Position numbers and translations under genes: made by a program
Part shown: positions 14,526 through 22,637 of the stretch, one piece after another
Numbering within the stretch: the stretch's first letter is position 1
Layout of the letters: every line of letters begins with the position of its first letter
Notes under the pieces: model-generated
Seen by the model: the letters and a program-made list of their open reading frames with translations, nothing else
Databases searched by the model: none
Told to the model about the DNA's origin: nothing
NCBI GenBank assembly: GCA_946886255.1
Contig: CAMPIG010000014.1
Coordinates: forward strand, 1 to 27,592
DNA length: 27,592 bases
From: an uncultured Cellvibrio sp.
Lineage (GTDB): Bacteria > Pseudomonadota > Gammaproteobacteria > Pseudomonadales > Cellvibrionaceae
Direction of reading: 5' to 3'

Positions 14526-16343
14526 ATGCCTGATGTATCCAGAAGGGGTTTTATTCGTGCCGGGCTGTTCGGTCTTGGCGGTATTTATGTGACCTCCGTG
14601 CTGACGGGCTGCGGCGGTGATGACGATGGCAATAAGTTGGGGATGGGGCGTTTTGCCCATGGTGTGGCGTCGGGCGATCCGCTGTCGGACAGCGTGGTGT
14701 TGTGGACGCGGGTCACCCCTGCCGATACCAGTGCGGAATCGGTAAGAGTCAGCTGGGAAATCTCCGATGCTGAACTTAATGTGATTGCCAAGGGCGCGGG
14801 CGATGCGCATATCTCCCGCGACTTCACCATCAAGGTAGATGTGCGCGGTCTGCGTGCGGATACCCACTATCACTACCAGTTTAAAACGGCTGATAGCGTC
14901 TCGACGCTTGGTCGCACCCGCACCTTGCCGGACAACAGCAGCGATAGCCTGACGCTGGCGGTGTTGTCTTGTTCCAATTACCCCGCCGGTTTTTTTCACG
15001 TTTACAACGCGGTTGCTGAAAAGAATGTGGATTTAATTCTGCACCTGGGCGATTACATTTATGAATACGGCCGCGATGGTTATGCCTCTGAGTTGACTGA
15101 GCAGATGGGTCGCTTGTCGGAGCCTGCGCAGGAAATTCTGAGCCTGGACGATTACCGCGCGCGTTATGCGCAATATCGCAGCGATCCGGATCTGCAAAAA
15201 GCGCACGCGGCTGCGCCGTTTTTGGTAGTGTGGGATGACCATGAAATTGCCAACGACACCTACATTGACGGAGCGGAAAATCATAATGAAGGCGAAGGTG
15301 ATTTTAATGATCGCAAACTCGCCGCCATGCGCGCTTATTTTGAGTGGTTGCCGATTCGCCCGAATAGCACCACCGGTGATAGCGAAGCGCTGGCGATGCC
15401 GTCCAGCATCTATCGTCAATTTCAGTGGGGTAATCTGGTTAACCTGCTGATGCTCGACACGCGCAACGAAGCCCGCGCGAAACCGCTATCGCTGACTGAT
15501 TACGTTGACACAGCAACCGGCACCTTTGATTTTGAAGCTTTGTTTACAGACATCAATGATCCCACGCGCGAGTTGCTTGGTGCGCGCCAGCGCGATTGGT
15601 TAAGTGCTGCGTTGGGCACGTCCAGTGCAACCTGGCAGCTGCTCGGCCAGCAGGTGTTGATGGGCCGCATGAATTTGCCGTTTGCCATTGCTTCACAACA
15701 AATGAGCATTCCCGATTACGCCGAGCTTGGCGCGCTGGCTTTATTGGCTGCGCGCGCGCAACAGAACGACCCGACGTTAACCACTGACGAACTCGCTTAT
15801 CTGCAAGCCAACCAAGCGCGTTTAACGCCGCAAGTTTTGGCGTTGTTACAAGCACCCAATATTCCCTACAACCTGGATGCCTGGGATGGCTACGGCCATG
15901 CGCGCGAACAAGTGCTGAGCATGGCGCGCGAGGCAAATGCCCGGCTGGTGGTGTTGGCTGGCGATACACACAACGCCTGGGCCAGTGAATTGGCCGATGC
16001 CGATGGCAATGCTGTCGGCGTCGAGCTGGCGACTTCCTCGGTCAGCTCGCCGGGGCTGGAGGAATATCTCAGCATTCCGGAAGCGGCTTACGCGCAAACC
16101 GAAGCGGGTATCATCAATCTGGTCGATGGCCTGAAGTATCTCAATGCCGGTGATCGCGGTTTTCTCACGCTGGATATCAACCACGAGCGCATTGTGGCTG
16201 ATTGGGAGTTTGTGTCGTCCGTCAAGGAAAGTGATTACGTGATGCTGGACGGTCGTGCCATGCGTATGGTGGTGCAGGCCGATAACAGCACGACGTTGAC
16301 TTATGCAGATGCTGATGAGGTGGCTTCTCGTAACGTTGCTTAA
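14526..16343 (+). CDS. phoD: PhoD-family alkaline phosphatase/phosphodiesterase, Tat-exported
   Basis: About 605 residues. The N-terminus has the twin-arginine motif SRRGFIR (residues 5-11), a hydrophobic stretch and LTGC with Cys29, suggesting a Tat-exported lipoprotein. A beta-sandwich N-terminal domain (WTRVTP, VRVSWEISD, Y-x-Y-x-F) is followed by the metallophosphatase core: LAVLSCSNYPAGFF, LHLGDYIYEYG, VVWDDHEIANDT and, near the end, VVLAGDTHNAW. Known: PhoD enzymes use Fe and Ca to hydrolyse phosphate mono- and diesters outside the cytoplasm. The Pho box 50 bases upstream fits induction under phosphate limitation. The ATG at 14526 is chosen over TTG at 14511 because GGGGA lies 8 bases before it. 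It is probably monocistronic, with a stem-loop just downstream. Confidence 0.93.
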   Translation: MPDVSRRGFIRAGLFGLGGIYVTSVLTGCGGDDDGNKLGMGRFAHGVASGDPLSDSVVLWTRVTPADTSAESVRVSWEISDAELNVIAKGAGDAHISRDFTIKVDVRGLRADTHYHYQFKTADSVSTLGRTRTLPDNSSDSLTLAVLSCSNYPAGFFHVYNAVAEKNVDLILHLGDYIYEYGRDGYASELTEQMGRLSEPAQEILSLDDYRARYAQYRSDPDLQKAHAAAPFLVVWDDHEIANDTYIDGAENHNEGEGDFNDRKLAAMRAYFEWLPIRPNSTTGDSEALAMPSSIYRQFQWGNLVNLLMLDTRNEARAKPLSLTDYVDTATGTFDFEALFTDINDPTRELLGARQRDWLSAALGTSSATWQLLGQQVLMGRMNLPFAIASQQMSIPDYAELGALALLAARAQQNDPTLTTDELAYLQANQARLTPQVLALLQAPNIPYNLDAWDGYGHAREQVLSMAREANARLVVLAGDTHNAWASELADADGNAVGVELATSSVSSPGLEEYLSIPEAAYAQTEAGIINLVDGLKYLNAGDRGFLTLDINHERIVADWEFVSSVKESDYVMLDGRAMRMVVQADNSTTLTYADADEVASRNVA

Positions 16344-16357
16344 CTGGCGGTAGCTAT

Positions 16358-16385
16358 ACCCTCGGTTCCTGTGTCAACCGAGGGT
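16358..16385. terminator. Stem-loop between phoD and the EEP-family gene
   Basis: ACCCTCGGTT and AACCGAGGGT form a perfect 10-base stem with an 8-base loop, 14 bases after the phoD stop. No T-run follows, so termination is likely but not textbook. Being symmetric, it could serve both convergent genes. Confidence 0.55.
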
Positions 16386-16489
16386 GATTCGTAACAATCG
16401 TTGACATAGTTTCGAGGATCACGCCCGCCAATATTAGCGATGGCCTGACATTAGCTATGGTTTTTATTATCCGAAGATATTTCATAAAA

Positions 16490-17593
16490 CTAAATATCAA
16501 TATCGGCTATCAATGCCGCATGATCACTTGCGGCTTCTTGTAACCGGGTAATTTCAGGTATGTGTGGAAACAACGTTCCATTTTTTCCACCCCAAACGCC
16601 TCTTCGTTCGATTGCACCAAAATTTACCCGCTCATACAAAGCAGGAGAAAGCATTAGGTAATCGATCTTATTTGATGCTGTACCATTCGCGTATGTGCCT
16701 GGGCGGTTATCACTCTGAAAAGTAGGATGCGTGGTGATATCCTTTAGGCTTGTATTCATAAGTGGGGCCAGGGGTTCACTATCAGGCGTATCGTTGAGGT
16801 CCCCCATAACGACGATGTAGTCGTACTCATTTAATCTTTCTTCGTAAATCTCCGAAACCCGTTTTGCTTGCCGCAAGCGTTTCGCATCTGAACTACCCTG
16901 AGCGCCGTAGCCCTTTGATTTAAAATGGTTCACGAGCACAAGAACTAAATTTCCTTCAGGGGTTGAAATTGTATATTCCGGGCAATCGCGACTAAAAATC
17001 TCTCCTGTATCATCCTTGTCGAAGATGTGAGTTCTAATATCGACGATGCTGAAGCCGTCGCGCAGCATGATGCCTACATCAATACCGCGTTCATCATTCC
17101 CGTCAATTACCATAGTCTTCGGATAGGGTTGGACTCCCACGTATGGAAGAAGTAGCCGATTAAATCTTTCCAGCGTTACGCGGTTTTCTGCCTCAACTAC
17201 CCCCAAAATATCAGCATCAATTAGTCCAATCAGTCGCCCGGTGTTTGCGGTAGCGGTTGCATTAACTGCCTCTGTTTTAAGCTCTATCCAACCAACCCAA
17301 TCATCTCTTCCTTCGACTTTAATATAGGCTGGTGCGTTTCTCGGTCGAGTCACCAGTTTTTTTCGCGTCTCTACAAGTCTCATGAATGGACCATTTCCGG
17401 CTGCTAACAGCCCATTTCTATCCAGGAGAGCTAGAATATTCTTCTTAATTTGGGGAGTGTAGATCGTAGCGGCGATTAAATTGCATAGCCGCTTATAGTC
17501 CTCAAGTATTTCCTTTCCATCGCTCCATGAATCCAGATTCATGATTTTCGGACGGCTAAACAGGTTTTCAACGTTATAAACTGCGATACGCAT
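16490..17593 (-). CDS. Endonuclease/exonuclease/phosphatase-family protein
   Basis: A 367-residue protein of the EEP fold (the nuclease/phosphatase superfamily that includes exonuclease III and DNase I). Markers are MRIAVYNVENLF at the N-terminus, LGVVEAENR with the metal-binding Glu, VLVNHFKSKGYG, VVMGDLNDTPDSEPL with the catalytic Asp/Asn, KIDYLMLS, and the C-terminal Asp-His in ASDHAALIADIDI. No clear signal peptide is present. An insert between the first two motifs (about residues 20-115) is not recognised. The substrate is unknown; nucleic acid or a phosphorylated small molecule are both possible. Base use is more AT-rich than phoD and the reductase gene beside it, hinting at separate origin. 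It starts behind AAGGAG and has no operon partners. Confidence 0.85.
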   Translation of the reverse strand: MRIAVYNVENLFSRPKIMNLDSWSDGKEILEDYKRLCNLIAATIYTPQIKKNILALLDRNGLLAAGNGPFMRLVETRKKLVTRPRNAPAYIKVEGRDDWVGWIELKTEAVNATATANTGRLIGLIDADILGVVEAENRVTLERFNRLLLPYVGVQPYPKTMVIDGNDERGIDVGIMLRDGFSIVDIRTHIFDKDDTGEIFSRDCPEYTISTPEGNLVLVLVNHFKSKGYGAQGSSDAKRLRQAKRVSEIYEERLNEYDYIVVMGDLNDTPDSEPLAPLMNTSLKDITTHPTFQSDNRPGTYANGTASNKIDYLMLSPALYERVNFGAIERRGVWGGKNGTLFPHIPEITRLQEAASDHAALIADIDI

Positions 17594-17752
17594 ATCAACT
17601 CCTTTTCGATTACCAGTAGAAAGCGGAAAATAGCGATTGCGAATAAAGGTTTAGGTCAATGTCTTCGGTGGCTGTACAGGGAAGAGCCAAACGCTAGCCC
17701 AGCTAAATCAATATAGCCCCTCAAATGAGGAATTAATATTACAGACAATAAC

Positions 17753-17779
17753 TCGTGGAGTACCTGGGGTAATCCACGA
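17753..17779. terminator. Stem-loop downstream of the NmrA-like gene
   Basis: TCGTGGA and TCCACGA pair across a 13-base loop, about 35 bases past the stop of the minus-strand reductase gene. There is no strong T-run, so this is a weak terminator candidate. Confidence 0.3.
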
Positions 17780-17811
17780 ATTGCATTAGAGCTCACCATA
17801 AAATTCATGCA

Positions 17812-18678
17812 TTAAGCAGAAGCAATTTCACTCGCAAAGTCACGGTACGAACGCAACGGACGCCCGAGCAGTGCTGTCAGCTTTTCCACATCGCCCACGT
17901 TGGGCACCATGCCGTCGCTGAGAAAGCGTTCGCTCATCAGGCGCATGTCGTAGGCCATCCATCCCGGCATGAAATTTCTCAGGTTTTGTTCGAAAGTGTC
18001 GGTGTCATCACCGCCGTATGCAATCGGGAGGCCCAGGGTTTCTGTCCAGATTTCGGCGATGTCTGTGCCGGTCAGGGTGTCGGAACCAACAAGATTGATA
18101 CGTTCCAGCGGCAGCGGTGTTGCTGCGTTATTGCGGCGGATCAGTTCGATAGCGGCAATCTCACCGATATCGCGTACATCGATCATGGCGAGCCCTTTAT
18201 GTCCGATGGGCATCGGGTAAACGCCGTAGCCCTGAATCACATCCTTAATTGTCAGGTCGTTATCCATAAAATAGGCGGGGCGCAAAATGGTTGCACTAAA
18301 ACCCATGTGTTCAAGCATGCGCTCGACGCCGAATTTACCGGCAAAGTGCGGCACGTTTACATAAACGTCGCTGTGGATGACGGACAGATAGACGACGTGC
18401 TTTATGCCTGCGTCTTTGGCGAGGTTGAGGGCGATCAGCGCTTGCGTGAATTCGTCCGGCACCACGGCGTTCAACAGGAACAGGGTGGAGATGCCGGAGA
18501 AAGCACCGCGCAAGGAATCGGGATCGAGCAGGTCGCCCTGCACTACCGTAACGCCTGCCGGAAATTCGGTTCTAGCCGGATCGCGAACCAGCACGCGAAC
18601 ATCAGCGCCGCGCTTAAGGAGTTGTTGGACTACGTTGCGGCCTACGTTGCCGCTTGCACCTGTTACGAGAATGGTCAT
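17812..18678 (-). CDS. NmrA/atypical SDR-family NAD(P)-binding protein
   Basis: A 288-residue atypical short-chain dehydrogenase. The dinucleotide motif GASGNVGRNVVQQL (residues 7-20) and VRVLVRDPAR suggest NADP binding; VQGDLLDPDSL and HVVYLSV follow as in NmrA/azoreductase-like members. Some relatives (e.g. QorB) are quinone reductases, others are redox sensors; which applies is not readable. The start is the ATG at 18678 behind GGAGCAAC. It is divergent from the LysR gene with about 110 bases between, the classic arrangement in which the LysR protein controls the neighbouring enzyme gene. Confidence 0.85.
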   Translation of the reverse strand: MTILVTGASGNVGRNVVQQLLKRGADVRVLVRDPARTEFPAGVTVVQGDLLDPDSLRGAFSGISTLFLLNAVVPDEFTQALIALNLAKDAGIKHVVYLSVIHSDVYVNVPHFAGKFGVERMLEHMGFSATILRPAYFMDNDLTIKDVIQGYGVYPMPIGHKGLAMIDVRDIGEIAAIELIRRNNAATPLPLERINLVGSDTLTGTDIAEIWTETLGLPIAYGGDDTDTFEQNLRNFMPGWMAYDMRLMSERFLSDGMVPNVGDVEKLTALLGRPLRSYRDFASEIASA

Positions 18679-18756
18679 GGTTGTTGCTCCGTTGGGTTAA
18701 GTGAATGTCAGATGACGATGCCATAGTAGTCATCCCATTTTTGGTTCGATAGCCGC

Positions 18757-18762
18757 TATAAT
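18757..18762 (+). promoter_or_regulatory. -10 element for the LysR gene
   Basis: A perfect TATAAT lies about 30 bases before the LysR start codon in the shared divergent region. No convincing -35 is seen. Confidence 0.35.
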
Positions 18763-18790
18763 TGGACACTCCGTCTCACAGGTGAAACAT

Positions 18791-19690
18791 ATGGATTTAC
18801 ATGCGCTGGCTGATTTCAATCTGGTTGCCCGACACGGCGGCTTCGGCCGCGCTGCTCGGGCCACCGGCCGCCCTAAAGCCACCCTCTCCCGCCGCGTGAC
18901 AGAATTGGAGGCCAGCCTGGGTTTACGTTTGCTTGAGCGCGGCGCGCGCGTGCTGAAACTAACCGAAGAAGGGCGAGCGCTCTATGAACGCACCAGCGCA
19001 TTGCTGACGGAGATTGATGAGACGGCAACGGCGATTGCATCAGGCGGGGACAAGCCCCAAGGCAAGTTGCGGATCAGCGCGCCCCTGCTCTTTTCCCAAA
19101 CCGCCATGGGCAAGTTGGCCGCTGGCTTCGCGTTGAAATACCCGGAGGTGCGCCTTGAGGTGACCACCGAAGACCGCAGCGTCGACATGATCGAGGAAGG
19201 TTACGATCTGGTTATTCGCGTTAACCCGGATGCGGATGAAAGCCTGATCGGGAGAATTTTTATGCGCGATCGGCTGGTGGTGGTGGCGAGCCCGAAGCTT
19301 GGTCGGCCGGAGAACAATGAAGCCATTCCCGCCGTTGTGCGTGGTGCGGCGGACCGGGTCACAAGCTGGAATATCAACACGCCGACAGGCACATCGAGCA
19401 TCACGATTAACCCGGTCCTGGGCTTGTCGTCGCTGGTGATGATTCGCGATGCCGTGCGGAGGGGGGCAGGCCTCGGGCAGCTTCCCATATCGCTGGTCAG
19501 CCACGACCTGGCAGCGGGCATATTGACGCATTGGGGCGATGTGGAAGGACCAGAGATTGCGCTATGGGCGTTGTATCCATCGCGGCGTTTATTAAGCGCG
19601 CGCGTATCGGCGTTTCTTGAATACCTGAAAGAATATTTTCCGACGGGAACACCTGATGAGTTGGCGGCGTTTCTTAACGACGCTGGATAA
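18791..19690 (+). CDS. LysR-family transcriptional regulator
   Basis: A 299-residue LysR-type regulator. The N-terminal winged helix-turn-helix is clear: LADFNLVARHGGFGRAARAT, then SRRVTELEASLGLRLLERG. It is followed by an effector domain starting LRISAPLLFSQ, as in CrgA/DsdC-like members. A GTG at 18782 is in frame, but the ATG at 18791 fits the family N-terminus and is preceded by AGGTG. It probably controls the divergent NmrA-like gene and itself; the inducer is unknown. The gene ends in a strong stem-loop. Confidence 0.9.
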   Translation: MDLHALADFNLVARHGGFGRAARATGRPKATLSRRVTELEASLGLRLLERGARVLKLTEEGRALYERTSALLTEIDETATAIASGGDKPQGKLRISAPLLFSQTAMGKLAAGFALKYPEVRLEVTTEDRSVDMIEEGYDLVIRVNPDADESLIGRIFMRDRLVVVASPKLGRPENNEAIPAVVRGAADRVTSWNINTPTGTSSITINPVLGLSSLVMIRDAVRRGAGLGQLPISLVSHDLAAGILTHWGDVEGPEIALWALYPSRRLLSARVSAFLEYLKEYFPTGTPDELAAFLNDAG

Positions 19691-19691
19691 A

Positions 19692-19715
19692 AAAGCCAAG
19701 CGATTGCTTGGCTTT
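19692..19715. terminator. Bidirectional intrinsic terminator
   Basis: AAAGCCAAGC and GCTTGGCTTT form a perfect 10-base stem around GATT, directly after the LysR stop and before the convergent MshQ-like gene. The A-run before and T-run within the stem serve both directions. Confidence 0.8.
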
Positions 19716-19733
19716 CAGGCGCGGCTAACGCGA

Positions 19734-21188
19734 TCAATCCGCTATGGGCGGCGGCACATACTCCACTTGAATTTCCTTCGTGACACCTCCGGGGGACCCG
19801 GAATATATTGTCAGGGTTAGCGTCTGAGGCCCTTCATCGAGCATCGTATTAAAGGCAAAATTGTAAACACCATCCTCGTTGCCATAAAGTGGTTGCGATT
19901 CTCCGTTCATCACCAACAATAACGTGATAAAAGGCCAATCTGTTTTTATTTCTCCGGTAACCAGAATTTCATTCGTATTAAATACGGTTCCATTGGCAGG
20001 AAGAACGTTGTGAAACTCCGGCGGCAGGAAGTATGGAATGTAGACTTCCCGTGTGTATTCCCTTCCATCCAGATCTTCCAACGTCACGGTAAAATAGTTG
20101 TCACCTATCGCCAACTCAATTTCAAAGTAAGCGGCTAAACCATCAAGTATATCCGGGTAAAGTTCTCCTGATGCCGTGCGCACCGTGGCGCGTGCAATCT
20201 GGATGTTGCTTTCGGTTCGCGAATCAAGGCTGGCGTAAATTGGCGCTATGTTGTTTGTTACCGTCGCGGGGTCATATTCAATGAGAACTGTGCGAGGAAA
20301 TACCGGGGTAGAACGCTCACCATAACAGAGGTCCGTTATATATATACCCAAGGCAGCTGACTGATCGAAAATCACTTCGCTCTCACTTTCCAAATGAATG
20401 TATTGCGCCGCCACTCCTCCATAGATCTTGGCGCCGTGACTGAGAATTAGCTCATTTTCGGTCACAATAAATGCGTGGGTTTTGCTGAGCACATGGAACT
20501 GCGAGGAGCTTTCTGTATAGATCGCCAGGCGTGAAGGATCTTTGGTGTTGGTGTTGACCTGGGCTTTGAATGGAACATCAAGATGGTTTTGAACAAAGAG
20601 ATTAACCGTTCCATCACCGATTACTTCAATCCGGCTCTCCACTTCCATACGGAAATCACGCACATAGTAATTTCCTTCCGGTAACCGTAGAGTACTTTTA
20701 AAACCGAGAAACAACCGATCAATAACATAACGGTTTCCGCGCGAGGAAAACTCGCCGGTGGCATATTCCTTGAGCTCTACTTTACCGATACCTTCAATGT
20801 CCTCACCGATAATCATCTTCTTACCCGCAGGCACAAGGTACTCACGTGTTGAGTTGGTTCCGGGAAGCGAGTCAAGCCATAGCTTAAGCACAGGATCACC
20901 GCCGGCGGAACAATGCTGGCTGCCACAACTTTTTATTGACGACCACTGATTGGACGTCACCGTCGGCGCTCGAAGTTGTTGGTTGTACCCATTAGTAATT
21001 CTCGCGTTGTAACCAAAATTAATAAAGTTTTGATAACTACCGTGAGTCTGAACACCGTCTTGAAATATGCCGTTGCAATACGGAAGCTGAGCCATTACCG
21101 GATTACTGAGCAATGAAAATATTAATGTGAGAGCGCCAAGAGCTGTCACGCGAACAGGGTGAAGTAAATCGCTTATTAACTGATTCAT
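19734..21188 (-). CDS. Secreted MshQ-like beta-rich protein, larger paralogue
   Basis: A 484-residue exported protein. A signal peptide ends near residue 33 (LIFSLLSNPVMA). The body shares a pattern with the gene at 21231: YCNGIFQDGVQTHG, NFGYNARIT, WSSIKSCGSQHC, ATGEFS, YVIDRL, STLRLPEGNYYV, GTVNLFVQNHLDVPF, SKTHAF and GGVAAQYIHLESESEVIFD. This resembles the repetitive parallel-beta region seen in MshQ-like and related surface proteins. The C-terminal third (from about residue 310) is a bacterial Ig-like/cadherin-type addition absent from the paralogue. Paired cysteines suggest disulfides. It is probably an adhesin or surface structural protein; the exact function is unknown. Starts behind AAGGAG, 42 bases after the upstream paralogue. 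Confidence 0.75.
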   Translation of the reverse strand: MNQLISDLLHPVRVTALGALTLIFSLLSNPVMAQLPYCNGIFQDGVQTHGSYQNFINFGYNARITNGYNQQLRAPTVTSNQWSSIKSCGSQHCSAGGDPVLKLWLDSLPGTNSTREYLVPAGKKMIIGEDIEGIGKVELKEYATGEFSSRGNRYVIDRLFLGFKSTLRLPEGNYYVRDFRMEVESRIEVIGDGTVNLFVQNHLDVPFKAQVNTNTKDPSRLAIYTESSSQFHVLSKTHAFIVTENELILSHGAKIYGGVAAQYIHLESESEVIFDQSAALGIYITDLCYGERSTPVFPRTVLIEYDPATVTNNIAPIYASLDSRTESNIQIARATVRTASGELYPDILDGLAAYFEIELAIGDNYFTVTLEDLDGREYTREVYIPYFLPPEFHNVLPANGTVFNTNEILVTGEIKTDWPFITLLLVMNGESQPLYGNEDGVYNFAFNTMLDEGPQTLTLTIYSGSPGGVTKEIQVEYVPPPIAD

Positions 21189-21230
21189 TCTGGACTCCTT
21201 GATTTGCTGGTATAAAAATTTGAGAGGTTT

Positions 21231-22151
21231 TTAAAGACTTCTGCAAAGGTCTCCAAAGTTGAGTTCCTGCACAGCAAGAGCGTCATACCTCACCTGACTT
21301 TGCGCCAGCAATTCCAGATCTCTTGCAATTACGCCTCCAACAACGGCCGCGGTGTAATGCACGGTCGCCCAATTTTCAACATGCGTAAACGCGTAGGTTT
21401 TACTGCCCACATAAAATGTGAGATCGCTATAAGCATAAATGGCAAATTTCGCAGGGTTTTTGCTGCCTTCGTTGACCCGGAAGTTCAGCGGCAAGGTCAG
21501 CGGCGATTCCACAAAAAGCGTAACAGTCCCTTCTCCCAGAACATCAATCTTTCCGTCAACTTCCAGTTTAAGATTCTTGATCCAATAGGTGCCAGCCGGC
21601 AATCGCAGTGTGCTTTTATGACTCATGTCGAGCGTATCGATAATGTACTCGTTATGCGCCGTTGAAAATTCTGCTGTTGCCCATTCATCGATACGCACAG
21701 AAGAAAATTCATTGGCCGCTTGGCCAAGCGTCTGTTTGACATGCGGAGGGACAACAGCGGTATTAACTGATGTGGTTGTCTTGAGTGGACCCGCATAAAG
21801 GCGAGGCCCAGCGTTATCACTTTGATTGCAATGATTTTCGCCACAACTCTTGATGGCAGACCAGGCGTTGGTTCCAACGTATTTAGTCAGGAGCGTGTTA
21901 GAGGAGGGATCAATCAACCGACTGTTGTAATTAAAGCGAATGTAGCCGTCGCCTCTGTTCGATTGCAATCCATTTTGAAATATGTCCTGACATGCTGGGG
22001 GAACGGCGTGGGCAGAAGAAAAGATAAAGAGAGTTAAAAGTGCAAAAAATGGTGAGGGTTTAAAGGATCTGGAGAACGTAGCAATTATTGTATTCCAACG
22101 GCTAAATGTAGATATGTATTGCTTGAACAATTCCTTATAGCGCGTTTTCAT
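21231..22151 (-). CDS. Secreted MshQ-like beta-rich protein, smaller paralogue
   Basis: About 306 residues. The ATG at 22151 is preceded by AGGAG at good spacing and is preferred over the ATG at 22181. A hydrophobic segment ending FIFSSAHA (about residues 32-49) is a signal peptide with an unusually long N-region. The mature part keeps the same landmarks as its downstream neighbour: CQDIFQNGLQS, IRFNYNSRL, WSAIKSCGENHC, ATAEFS, STLRLPAGTYWI, GTVTLFVESPLTLPL, SKTYAF and a final LC. It lacks the C-terminal Ig-like region. The pair probably forms a two-gene unit arising by duplication. Function is unknown beyond a likely surface or periplasmic role. Confidence 0.7.
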   Translation of the reverse strand: MKTRYKELFKQYISTFSRWNTIIATFSRSFKPSPFFALLTLFIFSSAHAVPPACQDIFQNGLQSNRGDGYIRFNYNSRLIDPSSNTLLTKYVGTNAWSAIKSCGENHCNQSDNAGPRLYAGPLKTTTSVNTAVVPPHVKQTLGQAANEFSSVRIDEWATAEFSTAHNEYIIDTLDMSHKSTLRLPAGTYWIKNLKLEVDGKIDVLGEGTVTLFVESPLTLPLNFRVNEGSKNPAKFAIYAYSDLTFYVGSKTYAFTHVENWATVHYTAAVVGGVIARDLELLAQSQVRYDALAVQELNFGDLCRSL

Positions 22152-22192
22152 AATTGACTCCTGAAGAAAAATTATTAGCAATTATGTACATC

Positions 22193-22208
22193 AGGATATT
22201 CCTATCCT
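22193..22208. promoter_or_regulatory. Inverted repeat upstream of the MshQ-like pair
   Basis: AGGATA-TTCC-TATCCT lies about 45 bases before the start of the smaller paralogue on the minus strand, where an operator or promoter element would be expected. Symmetry only. Confidence 0.25.
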
Positions 22209-22315
22209 ACCGCTGAAGACTTTTAGTTCTTGAAGATGACAAAGACAAGTCGGCTTGGCGAAAGTAGCGCCATTAATTATTGGTTAACCGCACTGAACCA
22301 CCAATCATATCGAAC

Positions 22316-22339
22316 GCGCCAAAAAGATTTCTTTGGCGC
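22316..22339. repeat. Perfect inverted repeat, 8-base arms
   Basis: GCGCCAAA and TTTGGCGC pair across an 8-base loop in a gene-free stretch. It is not at a gene end and has no T-run; role unknown. Confidence 0.35.
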
Positions 22340-22637
22340 CTGCCCACCGACGACATCAATCTTCGCCAATCGCGCCGCTAACCCACACGAAAACCCTCCG
22401 AAAAAGCCAAATTTTATACATAATATAATAACAGCAATACTTGTACACTAGTTTACTAGAATGTTGACAGAGAGAAATGGTCTATGTGACTATCAATTGG
22501 TAGCAGTATCAAGCGCCGGTGTTTTTCCGGTATTTCTAATAATTAGCTGCAAAGGTGTCTTTCCATAGGTGTCGTACAGACGCCCAGCGGCGAACATCAA
22601 AAAGGAGGCGCTGCCGTGCATGGCGGCCTAGACAATA

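Larger units (their letters stand above)
22152..22637. other. Divergent intergenic region between the MshQ-like pair and the TonB receptor
   Basis: No gene is supported; a 73-codon frame at 22230-22451 has no ribosome site or family signature. The region contains inverted repeats at 22193-22208 (AGGATA-TTCC-TATCCT) and 22316-22339, a TTGACA at 22464-22469 without a good -10, and a strong AAGGAGG at 22602-22608 that is not placed for the receptor start. Confidence 0.45.

Noticed and set aside
17986..18726. 246-codon plus-strand open frame
   Set aside because: It is antisense to the clear NmrA-like gene, has no ribosome site or family signature, and reflects GC-rich codon bias.
22230..22451. 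73-codon open frame between the MshQ-like pair and the TonB receptor
   Set aside because: No ribosome site, no family resemblance, and it spans an inverted repeat.
22464..22496. TTGACA as -35 of a TonB receptor promoter
   Set aside because: No acceptable -10 occurs at 16-18 bases; the nearest, TATCAA, is 21 bases away.
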